A stretch of 63,357 nt of DNA from Gracilibacteraceae bacterium (GTDB lineage Bacteria; Bacillota; Desulfitobacteriia; Desulfitobacteriales; Syntrophobotulaceae): contig JAISAH010000119.1 of assembly GCA_031266805.1 (NCBI GenBank), positions 1-63,357 on the forward strand, written 5' to 3'. A program made the position numbers and the translations under genes. Positions 25,510 to 34,144 of the stretch are shown here, one piece after another (within the stretch, counting starts at the first letter, position 1; the number at the start of each line of letters is the position of its first letter). The notes under the pieces are model-generated. The model had not been told where the DNA came from. It saw only the letters and a program-made list of their open reading frames with translations, and did not search any database.

Positions 25510-26945
25510 TATCTTCCTCCTTTCTTTGGAACAGACAGCATCCTCATAAATTCGGTTAAAGAATCCAGGTTTTCCAGCCGGTCAATTGTTTCTACTGCTT
25601 TCTTTGCCTGCTCTCTTTCAAGAACAGATTCTGTCAGCGACATGAAGCGCTGTTCCAGTTGCGTGTAGCTGAATTTCTCCGCACCGATCGATTGATCGCC
25701 GCGATGGGCTTGACGAAAATGCTTGTATATCTTTCCGTCATAAGTTGTCAACTCAACTTTTGCTCCGTAAAACTCCGGGAACATAGCGTTAAGTTCAAGG
25801 TCAGCCGTGCAAGTGATTCTCGCCGCCAAGTCAAGAATGCCCTGATCCTTTATCATTTCTTCTGTAAACTGAGCCAGAAAAGTGGTCATTGTTTCCCGGC
25901 GTTCACGAGAAAGAATCGCCGCAGCTACTGCGTAATAGATACTAAATTGCGCGTCGACAGTCGTTTGCGGGCGATAACGTCTTTCGGCGGGCGACGCTAC
26001 AATGGGCAGCGCCTCCTGATGAAGAAATATTTGTATGCTCTTGATACTGGTTGGTTCAATCTCATTTGCTTCAATCACATCCAAGGTAACATCAATGCCG
26101 GGGTGAGTGTCGCGGCAGCAGGCATAGGGCTTATAACTGGTTTTTTCAATCTCGTATAGTCCGGAAAAAAACGCTCGTTCCAGCAACTGGGGATCGTAAT
26201 TTCCTCGTTTGGCAAAGGCGTGAAGGAAACCAAATCTGCCTTCCAGCACAGATGCCGGGCCGGTTAGCCCGCCTTTGGCAAGAATCGCCGCTAAAACACC
26301 GTTGTGCGCCGACCATCCGCCGTGCAGCCTCTTGGTCCAGGTGCCATCCGTCTGGTACTCGAATAGACCGGAAGTTTGAGAACCGGCAATCCCCAAAGCA
26401 CATACGATTTGATCTGTATCAAGGTTGAGAGCCTTTGCCGCTCCGAGGGCGGCGCCAAAGGTTCCGCAGATCCCAGTGGGGTGCCAGCCTTGGTCGTGCA
26501 GCGTACCAGAAGTTATGGCCTGTCCCAGAGAACAGGTAAGCTGATAAGCCAAAACCACACTCACAATATACTCACGACCAGACGTTCCCGCTTTTTCCGC
26601 GGCTGCCAGACAGGCTGGGATTGCAGTTACACCAGGGTGTCCTACAAGTTGATTGTGATCGTCGTCTATCTCCAGGCAATGCCCCATGGTTCCGTTGACC
26701 AACGCCGCAGTTGCCGCCGGCACGCGTGTTTTATGCAATAATATACTTGCGTCAGCGTTACCTTCGATTTTCAAGGCATAACTAATAAGGATTTGCGCCG
26801 GTTTTTCACGCCAAGCCGGCAGAGAAACCCCGATTAAGTCCAGAGTACGATTTTTTACCTCTTGGACGACACTTTCCGGTAAGTGGACATAACGTAAAGC
26901 GGCGGCATATTGCCCGATTTTTTTTGCCAAGGCTAAGGACGTCAC
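25509..26945 (-). CDS. MmgE/PrpD-family dehydratase (copy 1)
   Basis: 478 residues. The MmgE/PrpD fold is shown by the all-helical N-terminal domain with LVNGTMGHCLEIDDDHN near residue 85, HPGVTAIPACLAAAEK, HPTGICGTFGAALGAAKAL near 150, and YKPYACCRDTHPGIDVTLD near 265. The family includes 2-methylcitrate dehydratase, cis-aconitate decarboxylase and iminodisuccinate epimerase, all acting on tricarboxylates or similar acids. The paralogue just upstream in the operon is closely similar along its whole length. The second histidine-rich helix and paired cysteines (ACC) are conserved in both. I infer a dehydratase or isomerase acting on the imported acid, substrate unknown. Confidence 0.9.
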   Translation of the reverse strand: MTSLALAKKIGQYAAALRYVHLPESVVQEVKNRTLDLIGVSLPAWREKPAQILISYALKIEGNADASILLHKTRVPAATAALVNGTMGHCLEIDDDHNQLVGHPGVTAIPACLAAAEKAGTSGREYIVSVVLAYQLTCSLGQAITSGTLHDQGWHPTGICGTFGAALGAAKALNLDTDQIVCALGIAGSQTSGLFEYQTDGTWTKRLHGGWSAHNGVLAAILAKGGLTGPASVLEGRFGFLHAFAKRGNYDPQLLERAFFSGLYEIEKTSYKPYACCRDTHPGIDVTLDVIEANEIEPTSIKSIQIFLHQEALPIVASPAERRYRPQTTVDAQFSIYYAVAAAILSRERRETMTTFLAQFTEEMIKDQGILDLAARITCTADLELNAMFPEFYGAKVELTTYDGKIYKHFRQAHRGDQSIGAEKFSYTQLEQRFMSLTESVLEREQAKKAVETIDRLENLDSLTEFMRMLSVPKKGGR

Positions 26946-26959
26946 ATTTTCACCTTCAA

Positions 26960-28369
26960 CTAAACTTTAAGCATATTGGTTATGCCAGTGAGAGTGCTGA
27001 TGTTTTCCAAATCCAAAACCGTGTTTATGATCGTCTCCCGCCGAGCAGAATTCAAAAAGCCGGCCGTCAGCTTATGGAACCGCTTCACCAGTTCCTGCTC
27101 TGACCACCTTTTGCCTGCGACCTGCTCGCCGCGGTGCCCCTTTTCTAATTTGTAAAAAGTTTTGCCGTCTTTCGTTGTAATAAGCGCTGAGGCGGCATAG
27201 TAAGCGGGAAAGAGAACATTAACCTCCGGATGATCAGAGCAAGTTACTCTGGCGGCTAAAGCCAGAATGGCAGGATCTTTGATTTTTTCCGCCGTGAATT
27301 GATCAATGAAGGTCGTCATGGTATCACGTTGCTCCGGAGAAAGCAGTGTGGCTGCAATGGAGTAGTAAATACTGAACTGAGAATCCACCGTAGTTTCTGG
27401 ATGAAGTTTTCGCTCCGGCGGCTGGACTATGATCGGTATTGCTTCCGTTGGCAGTCTGACTTCTATCCGCTCAATATTGTCGATAGCAATACCATTTTCC
27501 TCGACCAAATCCAGTACCACGTCAATGGCTGTGTGGTTATGGCGGCAACAGGCGTAAGGTTTGTAACTTGTTCGATCAATTTCATAGACATTGATTGGAA
27601 AACTGTTTTCCATAACCGACCAATCATAATTACCTTCGCCGGCATAGGCATGCAGCCAGCCCATTCTGCCCTCAAAAACGGATTTAGGTCCGGTATAACC
27701 GCCGGCGGCAAAAGTCGCGGCCAACAAGCCGCTGTGCGCCGACCAGCCTCCGTGGAATCTCTTGGTCCAGGAGCCATCCGCTACAAACTCAAATAGTCCG
27801 GCGGACTGAGAACCGGCGATACCCAATGCACACGCCGTTTGCTCAGGAGACAAGCCCATGATTTTGGCGGAGCCCAAGGCCGCGCCAAAAATACCGCAGA
27901 CCCCAGTGGGGTGATAACCCCAGTCGTGTAAGACGCCGGAATGTACGGACATACCCAGCGAACAACTCAGTTGGTAAGCAACGACCAGTCCTGTAATATA
28001 ATCTTGGCCAGAGGCTCCTGTTTTTTCCGCCATCGCCAGACACGCAGGCACTGCCGTTACTCCAGGGTGTCCGAGCAGTTCGTTGTGATCGTCGTCTATT
28101 TCCAGGCAATGCGCGGCAGTTCCGTTGACCAATGCCGCCAGAGCGGCGGGAACACGCTTTTCATACATGAAAATGCCGGCTTCTTCGCGGCCGCCAGCCG
28201 TCAAAGCATAATCCGCCAGAATACGGGCAGGGGCTTCTTCATAAGCCGCCACCGTTACGGCGATATTGTCCAAAGTTTTATACTTTGCTTCTTGGACAAT
28301 ATTCAGCGGCAAGTCAGTATAGTTTAGCTGATTCGTATATTCACCAATTGTTAAGGCAAAAGGCTTCAC
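26960..28369 (-). CDS. MmgE/PrpD-family dehydratase (copy 2)
   Basis: 469 residues, paralogous to the gene 15 bases downstream. It has the same landmarks: ALVNGTAAHCLEIDDDHNE, HPGVTAVPACLAMAEK, HPTGVCGIFGAALGSAKIM and SYKPYACCRHNHTAIDVVLD. Differences cluster in the middle segment (GGYTGPKSVFEGRMGWLHAY versus GGLTGPASVLEGRFGFLHAF) and in the C-terminal domain, so the two probably act on different stereoisomers or on successive intermediates, or form a hetero-oligomer. Both have good ribosome-binding sites and intact frames. The duplication is retained without obvious decay, arguing that both copies are useful. Confidence 0.9.
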   Translation of the reverse strand: MKPFALTIGEYTNQLNYTDLPLNIVQEAKYKTLDNIAVTVAAYEEAPARILADYALTAGGREEAGIFMYEKRVPAALAALVNGTAAHCLEIDDDHNELLGHPGVTAVPACLAMAEKTGASGQDYITGLVVAYQLSCSLGMSVHSGVLHDWGYHPTGVCGIFGAALGSAKIMGLSPEQTACALGIAGSQSAGLFEFVADGSWTKRFHGGWSAHSGLLAATFAAGGYTGPKSVFEGRMGWLHAYAGEGNYDWSVMENSFPINVYEIDRTSYKPYACCRHNHTAIDVVLDLVEENGIAIDNIERIEVRLPTEAIPIIVQPPERKLHPETTVDSQFSIYYSIAATLLSPEQRDTMTTFIDQFTAEKIKDPAILALAARVTCSDHPEVNVLFPAYYAASALITTKDGKTFYKLEKGHRGEQVAGKRWSEQELVKRFHKLTAGFLNSARRETIINTVLDLENISTLTGITNMLKV

Positions 28370-28393
28370 AGTTTGTCCTCCTTTTCTCCCGGC

Positions 28394-30361
28394 TCAGATG
28401 GCTCTGGCAGTAACAGCGCCGTCCTTGATGGCGTCTAACGCGGTGCGCGCCTCTATGGCGTCGCCGATAACATAAACTTCAGAGTGCTTACCTTTAATTG
28501 CTTGGTATAAATTGTCATCCGCCTTAAATCCGATAGCCTGCACGATGGTATCCGCTTCAATAAAGAGCAGGGCTTTATTCTCAACTATATATAAACCATC
28601 GTTACGGATTTCCCGCACCGACGTGTGCTGGAAAATTGGCACCCGTAGTTTGAGAAGTCTTTTGCGCAGCGTCCGGTAAATAGATCCGACCATGCCCCGT
28701 CCCTGTTTGTCTTTTCCCAGTTCCAAGTCTGTAACAATTGAGACTTCCTTGCCTTCTTCCGCCAATGTTAAAGCGATTTCCAGACCGATACTGCGACCGC
28801 CGACCACCACGACACGGTCGCCGACTTGCGCTTTGCCTTCGATAACATCAACGGCTTGAACCAGACAATCTTTTTCACAGCCGGGGAGACGCAGGCTCAG
28901 AGGGACGCCGCCGGTGGCAATGATAACCACTTCCGGACACGCCTGCTCAATTGCCTGAGGCGTCGCTTCTCTGCCCGTGGTGACAGCTACGCCGGCTTTT
29001 TGTAATTGAATTGACAGATATCGCAGCAGCGACTTGAAATCCTTTTTGAAGGGTTCGCGGCAAACAGTATTCCACCTCCCGCCTAGCCGTTCCGCTCGTT
29101 CCCAGAGTCTGACTCTGTGCCCGCGCTTTGCCGCGTCCACCGCCGCCTGCATACCGGCCAGACCGCCGCCTATGACCAGTACGTCCTTGGGCGCCGCTGC
29201 CTTTTCCAAGCGCATTTCTTCTTCTTCCAAAACCTCGGGGTTTACGGTACAGCGCAGGAGAGGCGCGCCGTATTCATCGGAAAGATAGCCGGTACAGTTA
29301 CTGCAATAGAGGCATTGGCGCACATCTTCCGGTCTGCTTTCTTTGTATTTCTCCGGCAGCCCCGGATCAGCCAGCAAAGGACGACCGAGAGCAATAAAAT
29401 CCGCCCGACCCGCTCGCAGGATGCTCTCTGCCATTTCTGCTCCGCTTATCTTACCGGCTGTGATTACGGGGATCTTGACTGCTTTCTTAATATTGTCCGC
29501 CAGATGGACATTTATACCGTCTGCGAAAAGGAAATTGGGGTAAACATATTCGTTGCTCTCAATCGCGCCGGCAGACACGTGGATCGCGTCAACTCCCGCT
29601 TCTTCGAACAACAGGGCCTGAGCTGCGGATTCTTCGGGAGAAATCCCGCCAGGCAGGTAACTGTCGCCGCTGATCCGAATAGTAACCGGGAAATCAGAAC
29701 CCACCTGAGAGCGCACCGCGGCGATAATTTCACAAACAAGTCGGGCCCGTTTCTCAACGCTGCCGCCATAGCCGTCAGCGCGCCGATTGGTGTAAGGATT
29801 AAGGAAGGAACCCAATAAATAACCATGACAGGCATGGATATCCACTGCGTCGAATCCGGCCGCTTTCACTCGGCGCGCGCCTTCCCGGAAGGCGGTAACC
29901 AGTTCTCGAATATCGTCTGGCGTAATAACTCGAGGCATATAACCATTCTCGAAATACGGAACAGGTGAAGGCGCAATGATATCAATTTCTTTAGCTTTTT
30001 CCGGATCTTGAAAATGATTGCGAGTCACACAAAGGTACATTCCGTGGTGGTGAATTTCCCCCGCTATTTTGGCGCCATACTCATGGACGGTCTCGGTGAG
30101 CCGTTTAAGACCCGTAATGAAACTGTCGTCATAGATACAAGGAAAGCGCGGACTGCGGCCTTGCTTCAAAACAAACATCGAAGAAGATATAATAAGGCCC
30201 ACTCCGCCTTGGGCTCTGGCGGCATAATAACGCAACTCCCGCTCTGAAATCGTATGATCCTCATTTGAAGCGCGAAAACCCATGGGCGCCATAACCAAAC
30301 GGTTCTTGAGCACTAAATTGCCAATATTTCCCGGTTCGAACAGTTTTTCATATGCCGCCAC
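28394..30361 (-). CDS. 2-enoate/2,4-dienoyl-CoA reductase-type flavoenzyme (FMN, 4Fe-4S, FAD)
   Basis: 655 residues, typical of the Old Yellow Enzyme subgroup with Fe-S and FAD domains. The FMN TIM barrel covers about 1-370 (LVMAPMGFRAS, then GARRVKAAGFDAVDIHACHG with the catalytic histidines). The cluster cysteines follow in QCLYCSNCTGY and LLRCTVNP. The FAD/NAD domain (about 380-655) opens with DVLVIGGGLAGMQAAVDAA and has a second Rossmann motif at VVVVGGRSIGLEIALTL. Such enzymes reduce C=C bonds of 2-enoates using NADH. Here it could reduce an unsaturated di- or tricarboxylate as an electron sink. Its start overlaps the end of the aconitase X small-subunit gene by 14 bases. Confidence 0.9.
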   Translation of the reverse strand: MAAYEKLFEPGNIGNLVLKNRLVMAPMGFRASNEDHTISERELRYYAARAQGGVGLIISSSMFVLKQGRSPRFPCIYDDSFITGLKRLTETVHEYGAKIAGEIHHHGMYLCVTRNHFQDPEKAKEIDIIAPSPVPYFENGYMPRVITPDDIRELVTAFREGARRVKAAGFDAVDIHACHGYLLGSFLNPYTNRRADGYGGSVEKRARLVCEIIAAVRSQVGSDFPVTIRISGDSYLPGGISPEESAAQALLFEEAGVDAIHVSAGAIESNEYVYPNFLFADGINVHLADNIKKAVKIPVITAGKISGAEMAESILRAGRADFIALGRPLLADPGLPEKYKESRPEDVRQCLYCSNCTGYLSDEYGAPLLRCTVNPEVLEEEEMRLEKAAAPKDVLVIGGGLAGMQAAVDAAKRGHRVRLWERAERLGGRWNTVCREPFKKDFKSLLRYLSIQLQKAGVAVTTGREATPQAIEQACPEVVIIATGGVPLSLRLPGCEKDCLVQAVDVIEGKAQVGDRVVVVGGRSIGLEIALTLAEEGKEVSIVTDLELGKDKQGRGMVGSIYRTLRKRLLKLRVPIFQHTSVREIRNDGLYIVENKALLFIEADTIVQAIGFKADDNLYQAIKGKHSEVYVIGDAIEARTALDAIKDGAVTARAI

Positions 30362-30779
30362 TACTCCACCCCCTTTCCGGCAAAATAGTTATAGTTCCAT
30401 CATTTCCATTCACTCTGACGATTTGACCGCTAAACAGCTTTCCCGAACATTGGGGACACTCCAAGGCTGTGATTTCGCCCATAACAACCCCGCCAATGAA
30501 TATGGCATCCGCCTTTTCTACAACCAAAGCTTTCGGTTTTTGGCCATGTGTTGTGAGCCGGCTGATAATCCACATCGCCGCCGCCGAACCTTTCAGCGAC
30601 TGAAAAACAAGGATTCTATCTTTCAATTTTTGACCCAACAGATCGTGGCCTTTTTCGGTAATGACTCCCTTTACCGGGTCCACGCCACCCATAAATGAGA
30701 GCATTTGCTGAGTGACTATGGTTTCACCTTCAGTGACTCCGCCGTAAATCCCTCGGCCTTGCAGTACAGTTATGCTCAT
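30348..30779 (-). CDS. Aconitase X small subunit (DUF126)
   Basis: 143 residues with the swivel-domain features of the aconitase X small subunit: a GRGIYGGVTEGETIVT start near residue 8, SFMGGVDPVKGVI, and the SLKGSAAAMWIISRL segment near 65, the family's substrate loop. ADAIFIGGVVMGEITALE follows. It pairs with the large subunit encoded immediately upstream in the operon (4-base gap). In archaea this two-subunit form is phosphomevalonate dehydratase. In bacteria characterised aconitase X enzymes dehydrate cis-3-hydroxyproline. A new substrate among the branched acids of this locus is likely. Confidence 0.9.
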   Translation of the reverse strand: MSITVLQGRGIYGGVTEGETIVTQQMLSFMGGVDPVKGVITEKGHDLLGQKLKDRILVFQSLKGSAAAMWIISRLTTHGQKPKALVVEKADAIFIGGVVMGEITALECPQCSGKLFSGQIVRVNGNDGTITILPERGWSSGGI

Positions 30780-30783
30780 TTGT

Positions 30784-32013
30784 TTAACTCCAGTATCCCC
30801 TGATTGCGGCCTCTATGCACTCTTTCGTTGTGCCGTATTCCACTCCCAGATTATTGGCGGCCAAATAATACGCCGCCTTGGCGGAATCAGTCGCTGTTTT
30901 CTTGTAAGTATCTGTAGCGTAATTACAAATACACATACAGGTATCAGCGACTACATGAGCCCCCGACGATTCTATCGTTTCAACCTCACCTGTTCTTTCC
31001 AGCATCAGTTTTGTATTCTGCGACATACAAACCCATACCGTAATATTTGGGCGGATCTGCTTTCCTTCCAGCAAGGAAGCGACATAGCGAACCTTTTCCG
31101 GCGAATAGTGAGGGCAGCCCAGCGCCACAAAGTCCAATTCTGCTCCATTGTCCCAGAGAAGTTCTTCTTTAGCCAATGTTAATTCATTGCGGCCAAAAAT
31201 AATTTCTTCCGTAACATGCTGTTTGCCGTATCGAAGCGGGTCGGTTGTGACCTCTGGGGTGACGCCGAAAAAATGATAAAGCGGAATTGGCGCCGCCGTC
31301 GCCAAAGCAGCGCCCATGTGTACCAAATTCTCGATGGACGGTTTGATTTTTTGATCGGCAAAGACCGGTATGCGGGCGCCTATTCTTTTGCCGACATAGT
31401 TTCCCAGCGCGCCATAATCAGCAATGTCGGACAGATCGGCTCTTATGGTCACCAACACCTGACCGGGCCGGTTTGCTTCCAAATGCATCCCGTAACAAGG
31501 CGTACGTCCGCAAAGGGCGGAAGCTAAGGCGGCAACGTCGACATTGCGGTTCGTGCGAGCGCCGAAATAAGAGTTGGCAAAAATTACGGCGGAGGTTTCA
31601 ACCCAAGCCAAATGATCGCCGCGACAGTGAAGAAATCCTGAATAATAGGGTGTGCAGGTGAAACTGGGGAAGGCGCGTAATTTTTTCAGTGCAGCCACGG
31701 ATTTCATCTGCCAGGTAGCGTAATCGAAAGCGATGCCTAATTCGTCGTACTTTTCCAAATCTATAGAAACCGGGTTTGTTGTGGTCATCGCCCTGAAAGT
31801 CAGACCTGATTCCGCTAAACGAGTGATGAAGTCCATGCCGCCCTGACCGGAAATAGCCAGTATCTGAGTGCTGGCCAGATGAACATTGCTTACGGTCACT
31901 AAATCTTCGGCGCCCTCAAATTCACCGATTTTTAGCATTATCTGCATTAGTTTGGCTGCTTCCGGCCCGCAATCCCCACCAAGCAATTGTTTTTCATAGT
32001 CTGTCAGATGCAC
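30784..32013 (-). CDS. Aconitase X large subunit (DUF521)
   Basis: 409 residues starting with a GTG at 32013 preceded by AAAGGAG. The family's N-terminal LTDYEKQLLGGDCGPEAAKLM and VSNVHLASTQI are present. The Fe-S cysteines are probably those in FTCTPYYSGFLHCRGDHLAW and the C-terminal ADTCMCIC, followed by TDSAKAAYYLAANNLG, which is typical of aconitase X. With the DUF126 subunit it should catalyse a dehydration. A LeuC/LeuD enzyme in the same locus makes two different aconitase-superfamily enzymes in one pathway, so at least two dehydration/hydration steps are expected. Confidence 0.9.
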   Translation of the reverse strand: MHLTDYEKQLLGGDCGPEAAKLMQIMLKIGEFEGAEDLVTVSNVHLASTQILAISGQGGMDFITRLAESGLTFRAMTTTNPVSIDLEKYDELGIAFDYATWQMKSVAALKKLRAFPSFTCTPYYSGFLHCRGDHLAWVETSAVIFANSYFGARTNRNVDVAALASALCGRTPCYGMHLEANRPGQVLVTIRADLSDIADYGALGNYVGKRIGARIPVFADQKIKPSIENLVHMGAALATAAPIPLYHFFGVTPEVTTDPLRYGKQHVTEEIIFGRNELTLAKEELLWDNGAELDFVALGCPHYSPEKVRYVASLLEGKQIRPNITVWVCMSQNTKLMLERTGEVETIESSGAHVVADTCMCICNYATDTYKKTATDSAKAAYYLAANNLGVEYGTTKECIEAAIRGYWS

Positions 32014-32070
32014 AGGCGTACTCCTTTGAGTCGAAGTATTGATGATTCCCGTTTTCCATTTTGTGTTAGA

Positions 32071-33333
32071 TTAGAGCAGAGTGCGCGGATCTGTTATAAC
32101 CCCAGTGAGCGCCGCCGCCGCGACACTGAGAGGAGAGGCCAGATAAACTTCGGCTTCCTTGCCCATTCGACCGCGAAAGTTACGATTTGAACTGGAGAGG
32201 CAACGTTCGCCACTGGCCAAAAGCCCCTGATGAAACCCTGGGCAGGGACCGCAGCCCGGATTGCAAATCACAGCCCCGGAAGCGGATAAAGTCTCTAAAG
32301 TGCCATCTTGCAAAGCCTCGCGATAGATTTCCGCCGAAGCGGGAATAACCAGAAAACGGACTTGAGGATGCACTTTTTTCCCTTTAAGAATCAGGGCAGC
32401 TTGATGTAAATCTTCAATACGGCCGTTTGTACAAGAACCCAAAAAAGCCTGATCAATCTTTAAGCCGGCGATCATCTGGATACTTGTGACATTATCGACT
32501 GTGAAAGGGCAAGCTATCTGCGGCTCAAAAGCCGAGACATCTATTGTGATTGTCTCTGAATAAACCGCGTCCAAATCAGCTTTTATGACTTGGCCAATGC
32601 TCTCGAAGCGAGGGGCTCTCCTGTGCAGATAAGCTAGAACTTCTTCATTTGGTTCAATGACAGAACTCTTAGCTCCCATTTCAATCGCCATATTGCAGAT
32701 AGTCATGCGTTCTGAGATACTCAGGGCCTCAATCAGAGACCCCGAGTATTCCAAAGCTTTATATGACGCGCCTTCTGCTGTCATTCGACCACAAAGAAAA
32801 AGAATCAAATCTTTAGCGGTCACGCCGTTCGGAAAACTGCCAGATACTTCAATCTTTATGGTTTCGGGTACTTTGAACCAGAGCGAACCTTGCACAAATA
32901 CAGCCGCCATCTCTGAAGAACCGATCCCTGTGGCAAAGGCGCCAAAAGCTCCATGTGTGCAAGTGTGCGAATCTGTGCCCAAGACGACGGCGCCAGGATA
33001 GACCCAACCTTTCTCCGGCATTACCTGATGGCAGATGCCTTCATTATAGCCATAAAACCTAAGCCCTTGTTCTATGGCGAATTCTCGCACCATTTTTTGT
33101 ACTTCGGCGCTGCTTTCCGAAGGCGCGGGAACCGCGTGCTCAAAGAGAACCATAATTTTTTCGGGATCCCAGACCCGATCCCGGCCAATAGCGCGAAAAG
33201 CCTGAACGGTGGAGCCGCCGGTCAGATCGTGGATCATAGCGGTATCCACCTCAGCCCGCACGATGTCTCCGGGTTTGACCGAAGATTGCCGGGCGGCTCG
33301 CGCCAAGATCTTTTCTACTATTGTGAAACCCAT
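32071..33333 (-). CDS. LeuC-type large subunit of an aconitase-family hydro-lyase
   Basis: 420 residues, the size of 3-isopropylmalate dehydratase/homoaconitase large subunits of the small (prokaryotic-archaeal) type. The [4Fe-4S] ligands are in FLGSCTNGRIEDL and CNPGCGPCPGFHQG, and the family motif SSNRNFRGRMG follows. VLGTDSHTCTHGAFGAFATG near residue 113 is also characteristic. The partner small subunit is at 25024-25509, a remote position within the same operon. Likely reaction: reversible dehydration and rehydration of a 2- or 3-substituted malate such as citramalate, methylmalate or homocitrate; the sequence alone does not settle which. Confidence 0.9.
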   Translation of the reverse strand: MGFTIVEKILARAARQSSVKPGDIVRAEVDTAMIHDLTGGSTVQAFRAIGRDRVWDPEKIMVLFEHAVPAPSESSAEVQKMVREFAIEQGLRFYGYNEGICHQVMPEKGWVYPGAVVLGTDSHTCTHGAFGAFATGIGSSEMAAVFVQGSLWFKVPETIKIEVSGSFPNGVTAKDLILFLCGRMTAEGASYKALEYSGSLIEALSISERMTICNMAIEMGAKSSVIEPNEEVLAYLHRRAPRFESIGQVIKADLDAVYSETITIDVSAFEPQIACPFTVDNVTSIQMIAGLKIDQAFLGSCTNGRIEDLHQAALILKGKKVHPQVRFLVIPASAEIYREALQDGTLETLSASGAVICNPGCGPCPGFHQGLLASGERCLSSSNRNFRGRMGKEAEVYLASPLSVAAAALTGVITDPRTLL

Positions 33334-33352
33334 TATTGTTTCACCTCATTGT

Positions 33353-34117
33353 TTAAACCTTAACCGCAGCCCTTAGTTCGGCCTGGTTTTTTTCTATACC
33401 GGTCCTAATCAACCCGGCCACGCCGGTGATTACAAACTGAACGCCTTTACCGGTCCATTTGGCCACATCGTCGGGGCTAACCGCATAAATGCCGCAGAGT
33501 TTGTTTCTGGCCTGAGCAGCAAGCAAGGCGCTTTCGATTTTCGCCTGAACTGCAGGCGCCCCCATCTGTCCCGGATACCCCATAGAGACGGAGAGATCAT
33601 TGGGGCCGACAAATAGCATGTCGATACCATCCACCGCTGCGATATCGCCGGCGGAATCCACCGCTCCCGGCGTCTCCGCCTGCACAATCAGCAAGGTGTT
33701 TTTGTTCGCCGTTTCTATGGCTTCTCGCAAAGGAATCCTGCCATACTGCGCGGCCCGGACCACCCCCGCTGATCCGCGATCTCCCATCGGCGGATACTTG
33801 GCAAACTGCACCAAGGCTTTCGCGTCGTCAACGGTGTCTACTCTTGGCGCCATAATTCCGTCCGCGCCCATATCCAATACTCGCAAAACATACTGCCTCG
33901 TTATTGACATGATCCGGACGATGGGGTAAACACCGCTGCCCTTGATGACTCTGATCAGCAGATCAATATCAGACCAGTCATAGGCGCAGTGTTCAGCGTC
34001 AATGACGATGTAGTCAAAGCCCGCCCGGCACATCATTTCCGCCACTTCCAAAGATCGAATCGTAATAAACGAGCCCAGCAGCTTTTCGCCATTCAACAGG
34101 CGCTCCTTAATCGTCAT
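33353..34117 (-). CDS. HpcH/HpaI-family class II aldolase
   Basis: 254 residues. The metal-dependent pyruvate aldolase signature is complete: the general base histidine in VIDAEHCAYDW (about residue 44), arginine in PIVRIMS, the metal-binding glutamate in IVQAETPGAVDSAG (about 146) and aspartate in FVGPNDLSVSMGYPG (about 172). Such enzymes cleave 4-hydroxy-2-oxo acids, or substituted malates, to pyruvate (or oxaloacetate) and an aldehyde. Here it is the most plausible carbon-carbon cleaving enzyme. An aldehyde product would be a substrate for the GAPDH-like protein encoded upstream in the same operon. It lies 20 bases upstream of leuC in transcription order and follows the HMGL gene by 27 bases. 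Confidence 0.9.
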   Translation of the reverse strand: MTIKERLLNGEKLLGSFITIRSLEVAEMMCRAGFDYIVIDAEHCAYDWSDIDLLIRVIKGSGVYPIVRIMSITRQYVLRVLDMGADGIMAPRVDTVDDAKALVQFAKYPPMGDRGSAGVVRAAQYGRIPLREAIETANKNTLLIVQAETPGAVDSAGDIAAVDGIDMLFVGPNDLSVSMGYPGQMGAPAVQAKIESALLAAQARNKLCGIYAVSPDDVAKWTGKGVQFVITGVAGLIRTGIEKNQAELRAAVKV

Positions 34118-34144
34118 GCCAGTCCTCCTCTATCAGCAGACATC

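Noticed and set aside
25024-33333. Leucine biosynthesis operon (leuA, leuC, leuD)
   Set aside because: No leuB is present, the HMGL protein lacks the regulatory domain, and the neighbours are transporters and catabolic enzymes under a sigma-54 promoter.
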